A stretch of 59,307 nt of DNA from JBBDWJ01 sp040902925 (GTDB taxonomy: Bacteria > Acidobacteriota > Terriglobia > Bryobacterales > UBA6623). Positions 29,334-38,267 of this stretch are shown here, piece by piece. The DNA is taken from NCBI GenBank assembly GCA_040902925.1, contig JBBDWJ010000365.1, forward strand, positions 1 through 59,307, read 5' to 3'. Within the stretch, counting starts at the first letter, position 1, and every line of letters begins with the position of its first letter. Below the pieces are notes generated by a model. The model was not told the origin of the DNA. It did not search any database and saw only the letters and a list, made by a program, of their open reading frames with translations. The position numbers were made by a program, and so were the translations under genes.

Positions 29334-30833
29334 CTAAGGGAAGATTTCCAGGTTTTTGTCTTTCTCGGACCAAAAAGCTGTGATCTCCAGGACCGTACGG
29401 CTGTCCGCATCGGCGGCGTACTGCTCGGCCGGGCCGAATTCGTGCGCCCACACCACCACGTCTTGGGCCTCTGGGATACCGTCGGCAAGCGAAAAGCCGG
29501 GGCGCTGCCGTCCGGATGCGGGAGCAGTAATGACCGGCCAGCACGAGCGGTCCCACGCCGCGATTCTGCCTTCCTGGAACAGAGACTTGAGCTTTTTTTG
29601 CCCCTTGCGACCCCAGGGTTGGTAGCGGTCTCCCGGCTGCCAGATCCGTAAGCTCAAAGGCTTCGGCAGCCTTTCCCAGTCGAGCGCTTGTTGTCGCTTT
29701 CCATTATAACCCTCTTTATTATCGGCCCGGCCCGAAATTGTCTGAGCCGCCTCCCGCAGACTCAGCCGTACCTGGCAGCCGCTTCCGGGCACGGAAAACG
29801 TCCCGGGAGGCTGCAAGCAAACCGTGCCGATCGCCGGCACTGGTTCAGGGCCTGCATCCGGCTTCACTAAACGGAGCCGATTGAAGGAACGGCGCGCCTC
29901 CAGCCCCGGCAGATCCAGCTTGCCGCCACCGCGTTCCGAAGCCGCCAAAGAGCGCAGCGCCTCGACATGGCCGAAGTCCACCGCGGACAGATCGCCGCGA
30001 ACCCGCTCGATCGCGACGCGCAGCAACCGCCGCTGTACAGCCACCGGTAATTCAGCCAACGCCCTGGCCTCCAGCTCGGTGGCTTGGCCGTCTTCCTTGA
30101 TGTAGCGGCTGGCCAGGTCGGCCATGATGCCGCTCCAATAGTCTTCTTCGGCCTGAGCCCACTGCGCCATATTCGCCAAAGTCTCGGGCAGCCTGGGATT
30201 CCAGCCCTGGCAAAGACTCGGGAGCAGCTCGTGGCGGATACGGTTGCGGGCAAACGCTGTCTGTTCGTTCGTTGAGTCCACCCGCCAACTCCAACCCCGC
30301 CGGCGCAAGTAAGCGAGAACGTCGCTCCGCGAGACTTCCAGCAAGGGCCGGACAAAGCCGGGCTCGACAACCGGCCGAATACCCGATAGCCCGGCCGTCC
30401 CGGAGCCGCGGAGCAATCGGAATAGTACCGTCTCGGCCTGGTCGGAGCGCGTGTGACCCGTGGCGATTTTCGCCGACTGCCCGCCAACAATCAATTCGGT
30501 AAACCACTGATATCGGAGGCGGCGTGCGGTTTGCTCGAGATTCTCCGCGGCCCTACGGGCTTCGGCCGCAACGTCCACCCGGTGGGAGAAATACCTTAGA
30601 TTGAGGCGTTTGGCCAGGCCGGCCACGAACTGCTCGTCAGCGTCGGCCTCGGTGCCCCGCAGCAAGTGGTTGAGGTGAACCACGGCCAGCTCGACGCCCA
30701 ATCGCGGCGCCAGCTCGGTCAGGCAACCCAGCAGCGCGACCGAATCCGCGCCGCCCGAGACCGCCACGCCGACGAGGTCGCCCGGCGAAAGCATGCCGTA
30801 TCGCGAAATCGTGGCTGCCACCCGGCGAAGCAC
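29334..30833 (-). CDS. tilS: tRNA(Ile)-lysidine synthase
   Basis: TilS adds lysine to C34 of the CAU-anticodon tRNA-Ile so that it reads AUA. The 499-residue product has the PP-loop VGVAVSGGADSVALLG near its N-terminus, ATGHTRSDQAETVLFRLLRG, the DSTNEQTAFARNRIRHELLP signature, and a C-terminal domain with SLRIWQPGDRYQPWGRKGQK and KSLFQEGRIAAWDR. The frame stays open upstream to 31058, but that extension is low-complexity repeat sequence. The GTG at 30833 gives the normal N-terminus (VLRRVAATISRYGMLSPGD) and has TACAAT exactly six bases upstream, suggesting a leaderless message. Confidence 0.93.
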   Translation of the reverse strand: MLRRVAATISRYGMLSPGDLVGVAVSGGADSVALLGCLTELAPRLGVELAVVHLNHLLRGTEADADEQFVAGLAKRLNLRYFSHRVDVAAEARRAAENLEQTARRLRYQWFTELIVGGQSAKIATGHTRSDQAETVLFRLLRGSGTAGLSGIRPVVEPGFVRPLLEVSRSDVLAYLRRRGWSWRVDSTNEQTAFARNRIRHELLPSLCQGWNPRLPETLANMAQWAQAEEDYWSGIMADLASRYIKEDGQATELEARALAELPVAVQRRLLRVAIERVRGDLSAVDFGHVEALRSLAASERGGGKLDLPGLEARRSFNRLRLVKPDAGPEPVPAIGTVCLQPPGTFSVPGSGCQVRLSLREAAQTISGRADNKEGYNGKRQQALDWERLPKPLSLRIWQPGDRYQPWGRKGQKKLKSLFQEGRIAAWDRSCWPVITAPASGRQRPGFSLADGIPEAQDVVVWAHEFGPAEQYAADADSRTVLEITAFWSEKDKNLEIFP

Positions 30834-30909
30834 GCTGTCATTGTAGCGCCGGCCGCTGGGGTGGCCGGCACCAGCCGCAAGCTCCACCACCGCGAGCGCT
30901 ACTTTCGCC

Positions 30910-31067
30910 TTTTGCCTTTTGCACTTTGCCTTTTGCCTTGTTTTTCTTGCCTTGCGTTCTTTCACGGTTCCGCGAAGACGCGGAAGCGCGATCCGAAGAC
31001 CAGGAACAGAAGACCAGGAAAAGGCAAGGAGGAAGGCAAGGCAAAAGGCAAAGTGCAAAAGGCAAAA
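30910..31067. repeat. perfect 31-bp inverted repeat enclosing 96 bp
   Basis: The left arm 30910-30940 and right arm 31037-31067 are exact reverse complements over 31 bases, built from TTTTGCC/GGCAAAA units (TTTTGCCTTTTGCACTTTGC begins the left arm). The 96-bp spacer holds further imperfect CTTGCCTTG and AAGGCAAGGA pieces. It lies between the fabV stop and the tilS start, outside either gene. No transposase accompanies it. Confidence 0.9.
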
Positions 31068-31097
31068 CCGGTGGTGGGTAGCGGCGGCCGCCGACGT

Positions 31098-32291
31098 TTA
31101 GAGAAACCGCTCGGTCTCAGTGGGCTGCTCGTAGTCCACACCATCCACTTCAAATCCGAAAAGATTATTGAAGTCGAGGCGGAATCCAGCCAGATCGGAA
31201 ATTTCTTCGAGGTTTTCGCTGCTCGCCTGCTCCCAGAGCGCCATCACGGCGCTCTGCACATCGTCCCGCAGCTCGAGGTCGTCGAGCCGGATCAGCCCCT
31301 GCTCGTCGGTTGCGGGAGTCGTGCCGTCGGCCAGGTGTTCGAAGGCAAGCCGCCGCATCTGCTCAATGCATCCTTCGTGCAGCCCTTTTTCCTTCATCAC
31401 GCGAAACAGCAGGCTGACGTAGAGCGGAATCATCGGAATCGCCGCCGAAGCCTGCGTGACGACGGCCTTGTTGACCGAAACCAGGGCTCCGCCGCCCAGT
31501 TTTGAGCGCAGCGCCTTATCGAGGCGGGCCGCGGTGGCCGCAAGATGCTTTTTCGCTTCCCCAATCGTGCCGTCGCGGTATACCGGCCAGGTGACCTGCG
31601 GGCCGATGTAGCTGTAGGCCAGTGTGCGTGCGCCTTCCGCCAGCAGGTTTTCCTCCAGCAGCAGATCGATCCACCACTGCCAGTCTTCGCCGCCCATGAC
31701 GGCAACCGTTTCCTCGACCTCCTGCGGCGTGGCCGGCTCCACGGTGACGTCCCCGACGACACGTGTCGACAGGTCCACCGTCTTGCCCGTATACGAACGC
31801 CCGATGGGTTTGAGCGCGGATTGATAGGTTCGGCCGTTGCGAGGGTTGATGCGGCGGGGCGACGCCAGGCTGTAAATGACCAGATCGACCTTGCCGAGAT
31901 CGTTGCGCAGCCGCGCCACGGTCTCGCGCTTCACGTCGTCGGAGAAGGCGTCGCCGTTGACCGAGCTGGCGTACAACCCATCCTGCCGGGCACGCTCATG
32001 AAAGGCGGCGCTGTTGTAGAACCCAGCGGATGCGGTCTTTTTGCCATCCGGAGGCCTCTCGAAGAACACCCCGAGCGTCTTGGCGCCGAATCCCCACGCA
32101 GCGGCGACCCGTGTCGCTAGGCCATATCCGGTCGAAGCGCCGACGACCAGCACGTTTTGCGGACCGCTCAGCGCGGCGGGGCGGTCCACCGACATCGCTT
32201 GAATCTGGCGCTCAACCATCGCGGCGCAGCCGTCGGGGTGAGCGTTGATGCAAATGAATCCGCGGGAGCGTTGTTTGACGAGTTCGGTCAT
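31098..32291 (-). CDS. fabV: FabV-type NADH-dependent enoyl-ACP/trans-2-enoyl-CoA reductase
   Basis: FabV catalyses the last reduction of the fatty acid elongation cycle and is a triclosan-tolerant alternative to FabI. The 397-residue length is standard. Motifs include the N-terminal RGFICINAHPDGC, the cofactor loop VLVVGASTGYGLATRVAAAW, LVIYSLASPRR, the active-site Y-x8-K in YRDGTIGEAKKHL, and FRLDFNNLFGFEVDGVDYE at the end. The ATG at 32291 is the conserved start. Seventy-three bases upstream is a FabG-like gene on the same strand, so two fatty-acid-type reductases may be co-transcribed. Confidence 0.96.
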   Translation of the reverse strand: MTELVKQRSRGFICINAHPDGCAAMVERQIQAMSVDRPAALSGPQNVLVVGASTGYGLATRVAAAWGFGAKTLGVFFERPPDGKKTASAGFYNSAAFHERARQDGLYASSVNGDAFSDDVKRETVARLRNDLGKVDLVIYSLASPRRINPRNGRTYQSALKPIGRSYTGKTVDLSTRVVGDVTVEPATPQEVEETVAVMGGEDWQWWIDLLLEENLLAEGARTLAYSYIGPQVTWPVYRDGTIGEAKKHLAATAARLDKALRSKLGGGALVSVNKAVVTQASAAIPMIPLYVSLLFRVMKEKGLHEGCIEQMRRLAFEHLADGTTPATDEQGLIRLDDLELRDDVQSAVMALWEQASSENLEEISDLAGFRLDFNNLFGFEVDGVDYEQPTETERFL

Positions 32292-32364
32292 GAATTGGTT
32301 CGTTGCGCCCCTGGGCAGGCTGGAACACCGGCTCAGCGCAAGTGTCGTTCGCCCGCTTGCCGAG

Positions 32365-33150
32365 CTATGCGTGCGTCAGAAAGTCCATCCGGCCGCCGTC
32401 GACAGACAGGAACTGGCCGGTCATAAACCCCGATTCCTCGGAAGCCAAAAAGGTTATCACGTTAGCGATATCGTCGGGTTGCCCGGCGCGGGCCAGCATG
32501 GACTTGGAAGCGGCGTTCTGGGTCATCTGCTGGATCTCCCCGGGGTTCATGCCAGCCGACACCATGTCGGTGACCGTCAGGCCGGGCAGCACGGCGTTGG
32601 CCGTAATCCCGGCGTGCCCCAGCTCCAGCGCGAAGCGCTTGGTGAGAATCAGCACGGCGGCCTTGGTGGCCGCGTAAAGCGTGGTTCCGGAAAACCCCGT
32701 TCCGAGCGCCGCAATCGACGACAAGTTGATGATCCGTCCGTATTTACGCTCGATCATCGCAGGCGCGACGGCGGCTGTGACATGCAGGATTCCCTTGACA
32801 TTCACCTCCCACATTTGGTCAAATTCCTTGGTTTCATAGGCCAACAGATCGCCGCGAAAAAGCAGGCCGGCGTTGTTGACCAGGATATCAATCGGTCCGA
32901 GTTCGGCCTGGGCGGCGGCCGTCATTTTTTTGACTGCGGCAGGGCTTGTGACATCGGCCTGCAGTGCGGCGGCGCGTCCCCCCATCTGCCGGATCTGTTC
33001 CACCACGTTGTGGGCTGCATCGGCGCGTGAATGGTAGTTCACGCCCACGGCCGCGCCTTGTGCCGCAAGCTGAAGAGCGGTGGCGCGACCGATGCCGCGT
33101 GAAGCGCCCGTGACCAAGGCCGTGCGTCCTTGGAGTCGAAACATACCCAT
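32365..33150 (-). CDS. SDR-family oxidoreductase, FabG-like
   Basis: A 261-residue classical short-chain dehydrogenase: cofactor motif TGASRGIG, NNAG in ILVNNAGLLFRGD, catalytic Ser in INLSSIAALG, and YAATK (Y-x3-K). The C-terminus (SGFMTGQFLSVDGGRMDF) is the standard SDR tail. It could be 3-oxoacyl-ACP reductase or a sugar/alcohol dehydrogenase; proximity to fabV favours a fatty acid role, but the sequence alone does not decide. The ATG at 33150 has GGAGG five bases upstream; a second ATG at 33144 is less well spaced. A TACAAT hexamer (minus strand, 33174-33169) is a likely -10 element. Confidence 0.85.
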   Translation of the reverse strand: MGMFRLQGRTALVTGASRGIGRATALQLAAQGAAVGVNYHSRADAAHNVVEQIRQMGGRAAALQADVTSPAAVKKMTAAAQAELGPIDILVNNAGLLFRGDLLAYETKEFDQMWEVNVKGILHVTAAVAPAMIERKYGRIINLSSIAALGTGFSGTTLYAATKAAVLILTKRFALELGHAGITANAVLPGLTVTDMVSAGMNPGEIQQMTQNAASKSMLARAGQPDDIANVITFLASEESGFMTGQFLSVDGGRMDFLTHA

Positions 33151-33516
33151 GGGGTCCTCCGGTTCAACATTGTAGTGCGTACGGCGGAGGGATTTCGTGC
33201 AGCCGGGCGATTGAGTTTCCCAGCGTCTTGTGGAACCCGCGCGAACGAATGAATAGTAAGATAGGCCGATTGAGAAAGAAATCGCTAGAGTCGTATTGCC
33301 GGTCCGAAGTTCCATCGATCAAGAGATGGGGACTGGCACACATTTCGAACTAGGTCGTTCGATTTAGAATTCCGCACAAATTCCTGCAAGACAGAACGAA
33401 TTTGGACCGCCAGGACCCGGGCAAGTCCTCCGGAAGCCTACGATAAGATCCAGCAGCGTTTGTGTCGCCTGAGCAGCGTTTGTGTCGCCTGAGTAGATCG
33501 TGGAGAAACGACCGTT
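33151..33516. other. divergent regulatory region with a 20-bp tandem duplication
   Basis: This 366-bp gap separates divergent genes. A perfect 20-bp direct duplication, AGCAGCGTTTGTGTCGCCTG, occupies 33452-33471 and 33472-33491, ending about 25 bp before the glucan phosphorylase start. GGAGA at 33502 is its ribosome site. The repeat could be a regulatory tandem site or a replication-slippage product. Confidence 0.6.
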
Positions 33517-35289
33517 ATGAGTAGCGAGGCCGAGGGTACGAGCCAGAGCGCCGCGAGCAGTGAGCCGGCGCTGCGCTCGCCCAGAGTGGCGTACTTCAGC
33601 ATGGAGGTCGCCCTGGATCCCGAAATCCCCACCTACAGCGGGGGTTTGGGCGTGTTGGCTGGCGACACTTTGCGGTCGGCAGCCGATCTGGGCGTACCAA
33701 TGGTGGGCGTCAGCCTGCTCCACCGCAAAGGATACTTCAACCAGAAGCTCGACCCGCAGGGCAACCAGACCGAGGAACCGGTCGAGTGGGACCCCGAGCA
33801 ACTGCTGCAAGTCATGGAACCGCTCGTCACGGTGTCCCTCGAAGGCAGGCCCGTACACCTGCGCTGCTGGCGGTACCTCATCTACGGCATCAATGGCCAG
33901 GTCGTGCCGGTCTACTTGCTGGACAGCAAGGTCAGCACCAACAGCGAATGGGACCAATCGTTGACGGACCACCTCTACGGCGGCGACGAGCGTTACCGGC
34001 TGTGCCAGGAAATGCTGCTCGGCATGGGCGGCGTGCAGATACTGGAAAGCCTGCGCCATACGAACATCGCGACGTTTCACATGAACGAGGGCCATTCAGC
34101 CCTGCTGGTGTTGCGGCTGGTCGAGCGGCAGATGGCGCAAAGCGGCAATAAGTTTCCGTCGAGCAAAGACCTGATGGTCGTGCGCCGGCATTGTGTCTTC
34201 ACGACGCATACGCCCGTGCCGGCGGGTCACGACGAGTTTTCGGGGAACCTCGTCCGCCAGGTGCTCGGCGAAGAGCGAAGCGTGCTGCTGTTCTCGACAG
34301 GGTTCACGGGTCTCGACCACCTCAACATGACCCACCTGGCGCTGCACCACTCCAACTACGTCAATGGCGTCGCGATGCGGCACGGCGAAGTTTCGCGCGG
34401 CATGTTTCCCAAATACCGCATCCGGGCGCTCACCAACGGCGTCCACGCGGCGACTTGGGCTGCTCCCTCGATGCGCGAGCTGTTCGACCGCGAGATCCCG
34501 GAATGGCGTCACGACAACGTCTACTTGCGGTACGCCATCGACATTCCGCTGGCGGACGTCCGGGCGGCGCATATGCGCGCCAAACGAGCCCTACTGCGGG
34601 CCGTCGAAGCCTCCTGCGGCGTCACGCTCGATGAGAACGTTCTCACCATCGGTTTCGCGCGGCGGGCCACCGGTTACAAGCGAGCCGATTTATTCCTTTC
34701 CGACCAGGAGCGCCTGAAGCGGATTACCTTGAGCGCCGGCCCGCTGCAAGTGATCTACGGCGGCAAAGCGCATCCCAAAGACGAAGGCGGCAAGGCGAAA
34801 ATCCGCCGCATCTTCCGGGCGGCGAGCGCGCTCGGGCACAGCGTCAAGGTCGTCTACGTCGAAAACTACGACTGGTCGTGGGGCGCTTTGATTTGCAGCG
34901 GCTGCGACCTGTGGTTGAACACGCCCATCAAGACGCGCGAGGCCTCCGGCACCAGCGGCATGAAAGCAGCCCTAAACGGCGTGCCCAGCCTCAGCGTGCT
35001 CGACGGCTGGTGGGTCGAAGGGCATTTGGAAAGCCTCACGGGCTGGTCGATTGACGGCAAAGACGACGATGAGGACGCCGAGGCCGAGTCGCTCTATGAC
35101 AAGCTCGAAAAAGTGATCATGCCGCTCTACTACAAAGATACCGACGGATACGCGCAGGTCATGCGCACCGCTGTCGCGCTCAACGGCTCGTTCTTCAACA
35201 CCCAGCGCATGCTGCTGCAGTACATCTTTAACGCCTATTCACAGAACGGCAAACATTGGCAGGACGTTCTATCGGCGGGCGGCCAATAG
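33517..35289 (+). CDS. glgP: alpha-glucan phosphorylase (GT35)
   Basis: The enzyme releases glucose-1-phosphate from glycogen or maltodextrin using pyridoxal phosphate. The 590-residue product belongs to the shorter bacterial/archaeal type rather than the ~800-residue classical form. Motifs: VAYFSMEVALDPEIPTYSGG at the N-terminus, ATFHMNEGHSALL, HTPVPAGHDEF, RALTNGVHAATW, the PLP/phosphate segment FARRATGYKRADLF with a likely active lysine, and TREASGTSGMKAALNGVPSL near the C-terminus. A GGAGA site precedes the ATG at 33517. No other glycogen genes are in the window. Confidence 0.94.
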   Translation: MSSEAEGTSQSAASSEPALRSPRVAYFSMEVALDPEIPTYSGGLGVLAGDTLRSAADLGVPMVGVSLLHRKGYFNQKLDPQGNQTEEPVEWDPEQLLQVMEPLVTVSLEGRPVHLRCWRYLIYGINGQVVPVYLLDSKVSTNSEWDQSLTDHLYGGDERYRLCQEMLLGMGGVQILESLRHTNIATFHMNEGHSALLVLRLVERQMAQSGNKFPSSKDLMVVRRHCVFTTHTPVPAGHDEFSGNLVRQVLGEERSVLLFSTGFTGLDHLNMTHLALHHSNYVNGVAMRHGEVSRGMFPKYRIRALTNGVHAATWAAPSMRELFDREIPEWRHDNVYLRYAIDIPLADVRAAHMRAKRALLRAVEASCGVTLDENVLTIGFARRATGYKRADLFLSDQERLKRITLSAGPLQVIYGGKAHPKDEGGKAKIRRIFRAASALGHSVKVVYVENYDWSWGALICSGCDLWLNTPIKTREASGTSGMKAALNGVPSLSVLDGWWVEGHLESLTGWSIDGKDDDEDAEAESLYDKLEKVIMPLYYKDTDGYAQVMRTAVALNGSFFNTQRMLLQYIFNAYSQNGKHWQDVLSAGGQ

Positions 35290-35365
35290 GCCGCGAGCGC
35301 CGGATCGTTTGTTGCCTGCACGGCGAAGGTCCGCATCTCAACCAATCAACGGATAACCGCCGCCA

Positions 35366-36040
35366 TCAAAACTGCAGCCGTTTTTTGAACAAGAACAACA
35401 GATTCTGAATACCATCGCGCCAGGGATTGAGCTTGATCTCCCCCATCCGCGATGTATACATGACGGGGATCTCATCAAAGCGGATCCGCGGGTGCTTGAT
35501 AGCCTCGACTTTGATCTCCTCGGAAAAAGCCATGCCGTCGGAGTCGAGCCGGATACTCTCCAGGATCGAGCGCCGGAACACCCACATGCCCGACTGCGAG
35601 TCGCGCACCCACCGGAAAAACAGCAGCGACATCGTGATCGAGAGAATGAGATTGCCGACATGGTGCTTGAAGCTCATTGCCGCGCGGTCACGCACCGGGA
35701 AGCGCGAGGCGTTCAGGAAATCAACCGACAGATGCAGGAACGCTTCGAGCAGGTAAGAGATCGCGTCCACCGGATAGGAGTGGTCGCCGTCCAGCGTGAC
35801 GATGATGTCGCTTGTGGCGTGGCCAAAACCCTTCTTGTAGGCCCGCCCGTAGCCGCGGACGTCTTCGCGGATGACCTTGGCGCCCTTCGCGCGAGCAATG
35901 TCGGCCGTGCGGTCGGTCGAGCCGTTATCGACGACGATCACTTCGTCGACGTAATCCGGCATGCGCGAGAGCACTTCCTCGACGCCCTGCTCTTCGTTCA
36001 GGCAAGGAATGATGGCGGTGATGCTGAGTCCCTTGTACAT
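35366..36040 (-). CDS. family 2 glycosyltransferase
   Basis: A 224-residue inverting GT-A enzyme similar to dolichyl/polyprenyl-phosphate mannosyl- or glucosyltransferases. The nucleotide-sugar fold is shown by ITAIIPCLNEEQGVEEVL, VIVVDNGSTDRTADIARAKG, GYGRAYKKGFGHATSDIIVT and the metal-binding LDGDHSYPVDAI (DxD-like). It lacks clear C-terminal membrane helices, although a hydrophobic stretch (NLILSITMSLLFFRWV) may associate with the membrane. Probably transfers a sugar to a lipid carrier; sugar and acceptor are unknown. It is convergent with the glucan phosphorylase gene. Confidence 0.88.
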   Translation of the reverse strand: MYKGLSITAIIPCLNEEQGVEEVLSRMPDYVDEVIVVDNGSTDRTADIARAKGAKVIREDVRGYGRAYKKGFGHATSDIIVTLDGDHSYPVDAISYLLEAFLHLSVDFLNASRFPVRDRAAMSFKHHVGNLILSITMSLLFFRWVRDSQSGMWVFRRSILESIRLDSDGMAFSEEIKVEAIKHPRIRFDEIPVMYTSRMGEIKLNPWRDGIQNLLFLFKKRLQF

Positions 36041-36056
36041 CGGTTAGACGAGCAGG

Positions 36057-36076
36057 AACAGGCGCTATCGCCTGTC
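36057..36076. repeat. ACAGGC-family palindrome
   Basis: ACAGGCG-CTAT-CGCCTGT (stem 36058-36075) is the fourth member of the palindrome family seen at 24826, 24876 and 27331. It lies just upstream of the glycosyltransferase start. The remaining gap up to 36311 shows no gene. Confidence 0.6.
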
Positions 36077-36311
36077 CTTCGCCGCGAAAACAGCGAGGCC
36101 CTGGGAAAGGTTTAGGGGCGAGACGCGTAAACCTGCCTGTTGCCTTCGCACCCAGGCGAGCGCCGCGCGCAAAGGCAATCACCGATAGTACTCCAACGAG
36201 GGGCAGGGTTTCATCCGACCGGACCGTCGCGCGGTTGGCCGCGCGGGCACGGTTGCCATGCACCACAACTCGTCGTGAAATATGCGGGCGAGACGGGGGC
36301 TCGGCGAGCGC

Positions 36312-37697
36312 TTAAGGGCGGTTCGGTGCGCGCACGCGCTTGACCAGCTCCACGGCCTTGCCGAGAATCGTCGCTTCAATTGCGGGCGCCCAAGGGCCGG
36401 GCTGTCCGTAATAAACCTGCGAGCGATCGGCTTCGTAGCCGCCTTCGGATAGAATTTCCTTGGTCGGGATATACGCGAAAACGTCGTTGGCGTACGCAAC
36501 GGGCCAGGTTGACTCCTCGCCCAATCGCTCCTTGAGCTGAAGGGCGTAGCCGACAACGACTTCACCGGCCAGCGCCACCAACGTCACCGTGCCGCCTAGT
36601 TGCACGGCTTGTAAGGGATAGGAATAGTCCGTTGGAATGCGGCCGCCACTCGCGAGCAGCTCCAAATGCTCGGCGGCGTGACGGCGTACAAAGCGGTTCG
36701 GGTCTTTTGCGCGGGCTTCGAACTCGCCGCGGGATGGCGCCGGCGCCAAGGGGATCGGGAAGCGGATCAATTCGGCGCGAAGGTCGCCGTCAACACTCCG
36801 GCCGTCGCTGCTCATGACGCCCGCGACAGCCGCCGCTAACTCCTCGCCGTGCTGCTCGACATGCGCCATCTCGCCGCGCGGTTCCGGATTGGCGTCCGCG
36901 CCGCAGCCCATCATGAAAAGCGCCACAACGCCGGGCTGGGCGCTTTCAACCCGCCGCTGCGCCTCGCCGGCATAGTCCCCGTGAAATTCGTAATGGTTTC
37001 CGGTCAGGGTCGTATTGTGGCAGGCGTAGCTGAATAGCACTGCGATCGGCTTACCGTCCATCGAACTCACCCGCAGCACGGGGACGTCGTGATCCACGGG
37101 ACCTTTCGGATTCATTGCCAGTTTGACGCCATCCGGAGTCTGCTGCCGCCGGTTCATGGCAAAGCCCGCCTGCCCGCGGTGAAACGTCAGACGCGACGGC
37201 GCAAGATTCGCTATCGCCTTTCCGATGACTTCAACCACTTGCTCCTGTAAGTACTGCGTGTAGTCCTCCACGGCCTTGGACTGCTCCGGCGTGAAGTCAT
37301 ACATCACCCGCAGCGAATTACCCAGCGTAGGGCCGGTGTGCGTATGCGACGAGCTGAGCACGAGCCGCTCGCGAGGCAACTCGAAACGTTCGCGGGCCTG
37401 ACAGGCGATCGCTTCCGACACGCCGTTCACGAAACCGATCAAATCGCTGGTGACGATGACGACGCGCGACCCGCTGGGATCTTCTATCGCCAGCGCCTTG
37501 GCGTGCAGCTCTTGAGCGACGCCCTGCGAGGGCTTGTCGCGGTTGCCGTAACCAGCCATCCAAACCGGCATTTGCGGCGTGATCGAAACCACCGCCGCGC
37601 CAGCCTTCCACTGCTGCCCCTGCAGACCGGCGGCGGCTGCGAGGAAAATCAGGGCCAGATTTCGTATTCGTTCCCGATGCATAAGCATCGCCATCAT
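36312..37697 (-). CDS. secreted neutral/alkaline ceramidase-like protein
   Basis: A 461-residue exported protein with a signal peptide (RIRNLALIFLAAAAGLQG) and the N-terminal ceramidase domain (PF04734-like): AGAAVVSITPQMPVWMAGYG, HAKALAIEDPSGSRVVIVTS, the metal-site SSSHTHTGPTLG, FSYACHNTTLTGNHYEFHGDYAG and MMGCGADANPEPRG. True ceramidases cleave the amide of ceramide with a zinc ion; the C-terminal immunoglobulin-like domain of full enzymes is shortened here, and many acidobacterial homologues have unproven activity. Several clustered ATGs exist (37697, 37694, 37682); the shortest still leaves an intact signal peptide. Confidence 0.85.
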   Translation of the reverse strand: MMAMLMHRERIRNLALIFLAAAAGLQGQQWKAGAAVVSITPQMPVWMAGYGNRDKPSQGVAQELHAKALAIEDPSGSRVVIVTSDLIGFVNGVSEAIACQARERFELPRERLVLSSSHTHTGPTLGNSLRVMYDFTPEQSKAVEDYTQYLQEQVVEVIGKAIANLAPSRLTFHRGQAGFAMNRRQQTPDGVKLAMNPKGPVDHDVPVLRVSSMDGKPIAVLFSYACHNTTLTGNHYEFHGDYAGEAQRRVESAQPGVVALFMMGCGADANPEPRGEMAHVEQHGEELAAAVAGVMSSDGRSVDGDLRAELIRFPIPLAPAPSRGEFEARAKDPNRFVRRHAAEHLELLASGGRIPTDYSYPLQAVQLGGTVTLVALAGEVVVGYALQLKERLGEESTWPVAYANDVFAYIPTKEILSEGGYEADRSQVYYGQPGPWAPAIEATILGKAVELVKRVRAPNRP

Positions 37698-37811
37698 ACA
37701 CCCGCTGCGCCAGCGGCGGCTTACGCGGCTTATTTAAACCCGGCCCGGCCAACGTCTTACGGCGCCCCTAGCCCGCTGCTGTTCCGAGGTTTGCCGGCCA
37801 GCGGCGCTTTG

Positions 37812-37841
37812 TTGACACCCCTGGAAAGTGGTTCCTAGAAT
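37812..37841 (+). promoter_or_regulatory. sigma-70 promoter of dksA
   Basis: A consensus -35 TTGACA (37812-37817) and a -10 TAGAAT (37836-37841) are separated by 18 bp, predicting a start near 37848 and a leader of about 60 nt. This is the best housekeeping promoter in the window. Confidence 0.75.
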
Positions 37842-37855
37842 GAGATTTGCGCGGG

Positions 37856-37893
37856 CTTGGGCCGGGTCCTACGTAAATCGCTCTCGGCCCAAG
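37856..37893 (+). promoter_or_regulatory. hairpin in the dksA leader
   Basis: CTTGGGCCG (37856-37864) pairs perfectly with CGGCCCAAG (37885-37893) around a 20-nt loop. The stem lies between the predicted transcription start and the ATG at 37908. It could affect translation or mRNA stability; no known riboswitch family is recognised. Confidence 0.55.
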
Positions 37894-37907
37894 GCTTACG
37901 ATCTACA

Positions 37908-38267
37908 ATGGACAAGAGCAGCCGAGCGCGATACAAGAAAAAGCTGGAGCAGGAGCAGGCCGACCTGCAAGCGCTGCTTGTTCGCACCAAGGACGCCGGG
38001 CGGAACGCTGACGAGCTTGGCCCCGAGGACGCTGCGGAAAAGGCCGCCAACTCCTACAACAAGGAGCTCCTCTTCCGGCAGGGCGATAATGAGCGTAGCC
38101 ATCTTCATCTTGTCGAAGAGGCTTTGAACCGGGTTGGGTCGCGAGATTTTGGGTCATGCCAATCGTGCGGCGATCCGATCGACAAGAAGCGGTTGGATGC
38201 GGTGCCGTGGGCGCCATTCTGCCGCTCTTGTCAGGAAGAGGAAGAGCGCAACAATCACGGCGAATAG
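37908..38267 (+). CDS. dksA: DksA/TraR-family zinc-finger protein
   Basis: DksA-type proteins enter the RNA polymerase secondary channel and work with ppGpp in stringent control. The 119-residue product has the N-terminal coiled coil (about 1-75; ARYKKKLEQEQADLQALLVR, DAAEKAANSYNKELLF) and a four-cysteine zinc finger CQSCGDPI with CRSC near the C-terminus. The coiled-coil tip is not the classic DxxDxA of E. coli DksA, so it may be a TraR/YteA-like relative. It has its own strong promoter and a leader hairpin. An upstream in-frame extension to 37857 lies within the hairpin and is unlikely to be translated. Confidence 0.85.
   Translation: MDKSSRARYKKKLEQEQADLQALLVRTKDAGRNADELGPEDAAEKAANSYNKELLFRQGDNERSHLHLVEEALNRVGSRDFGSCQSCGDPIDKKRLDAVPWAPFCRSCQEEEERNNHGE

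Noticed and set aside
30834..31058. Upstream extension of TilS by 75 residues
   Set aside because: The added sequence is translated from the TTTTGCC/GGCAAAA inverted repeat and is not found in the family; the GTG at 30833 gives the normal N-terminus.
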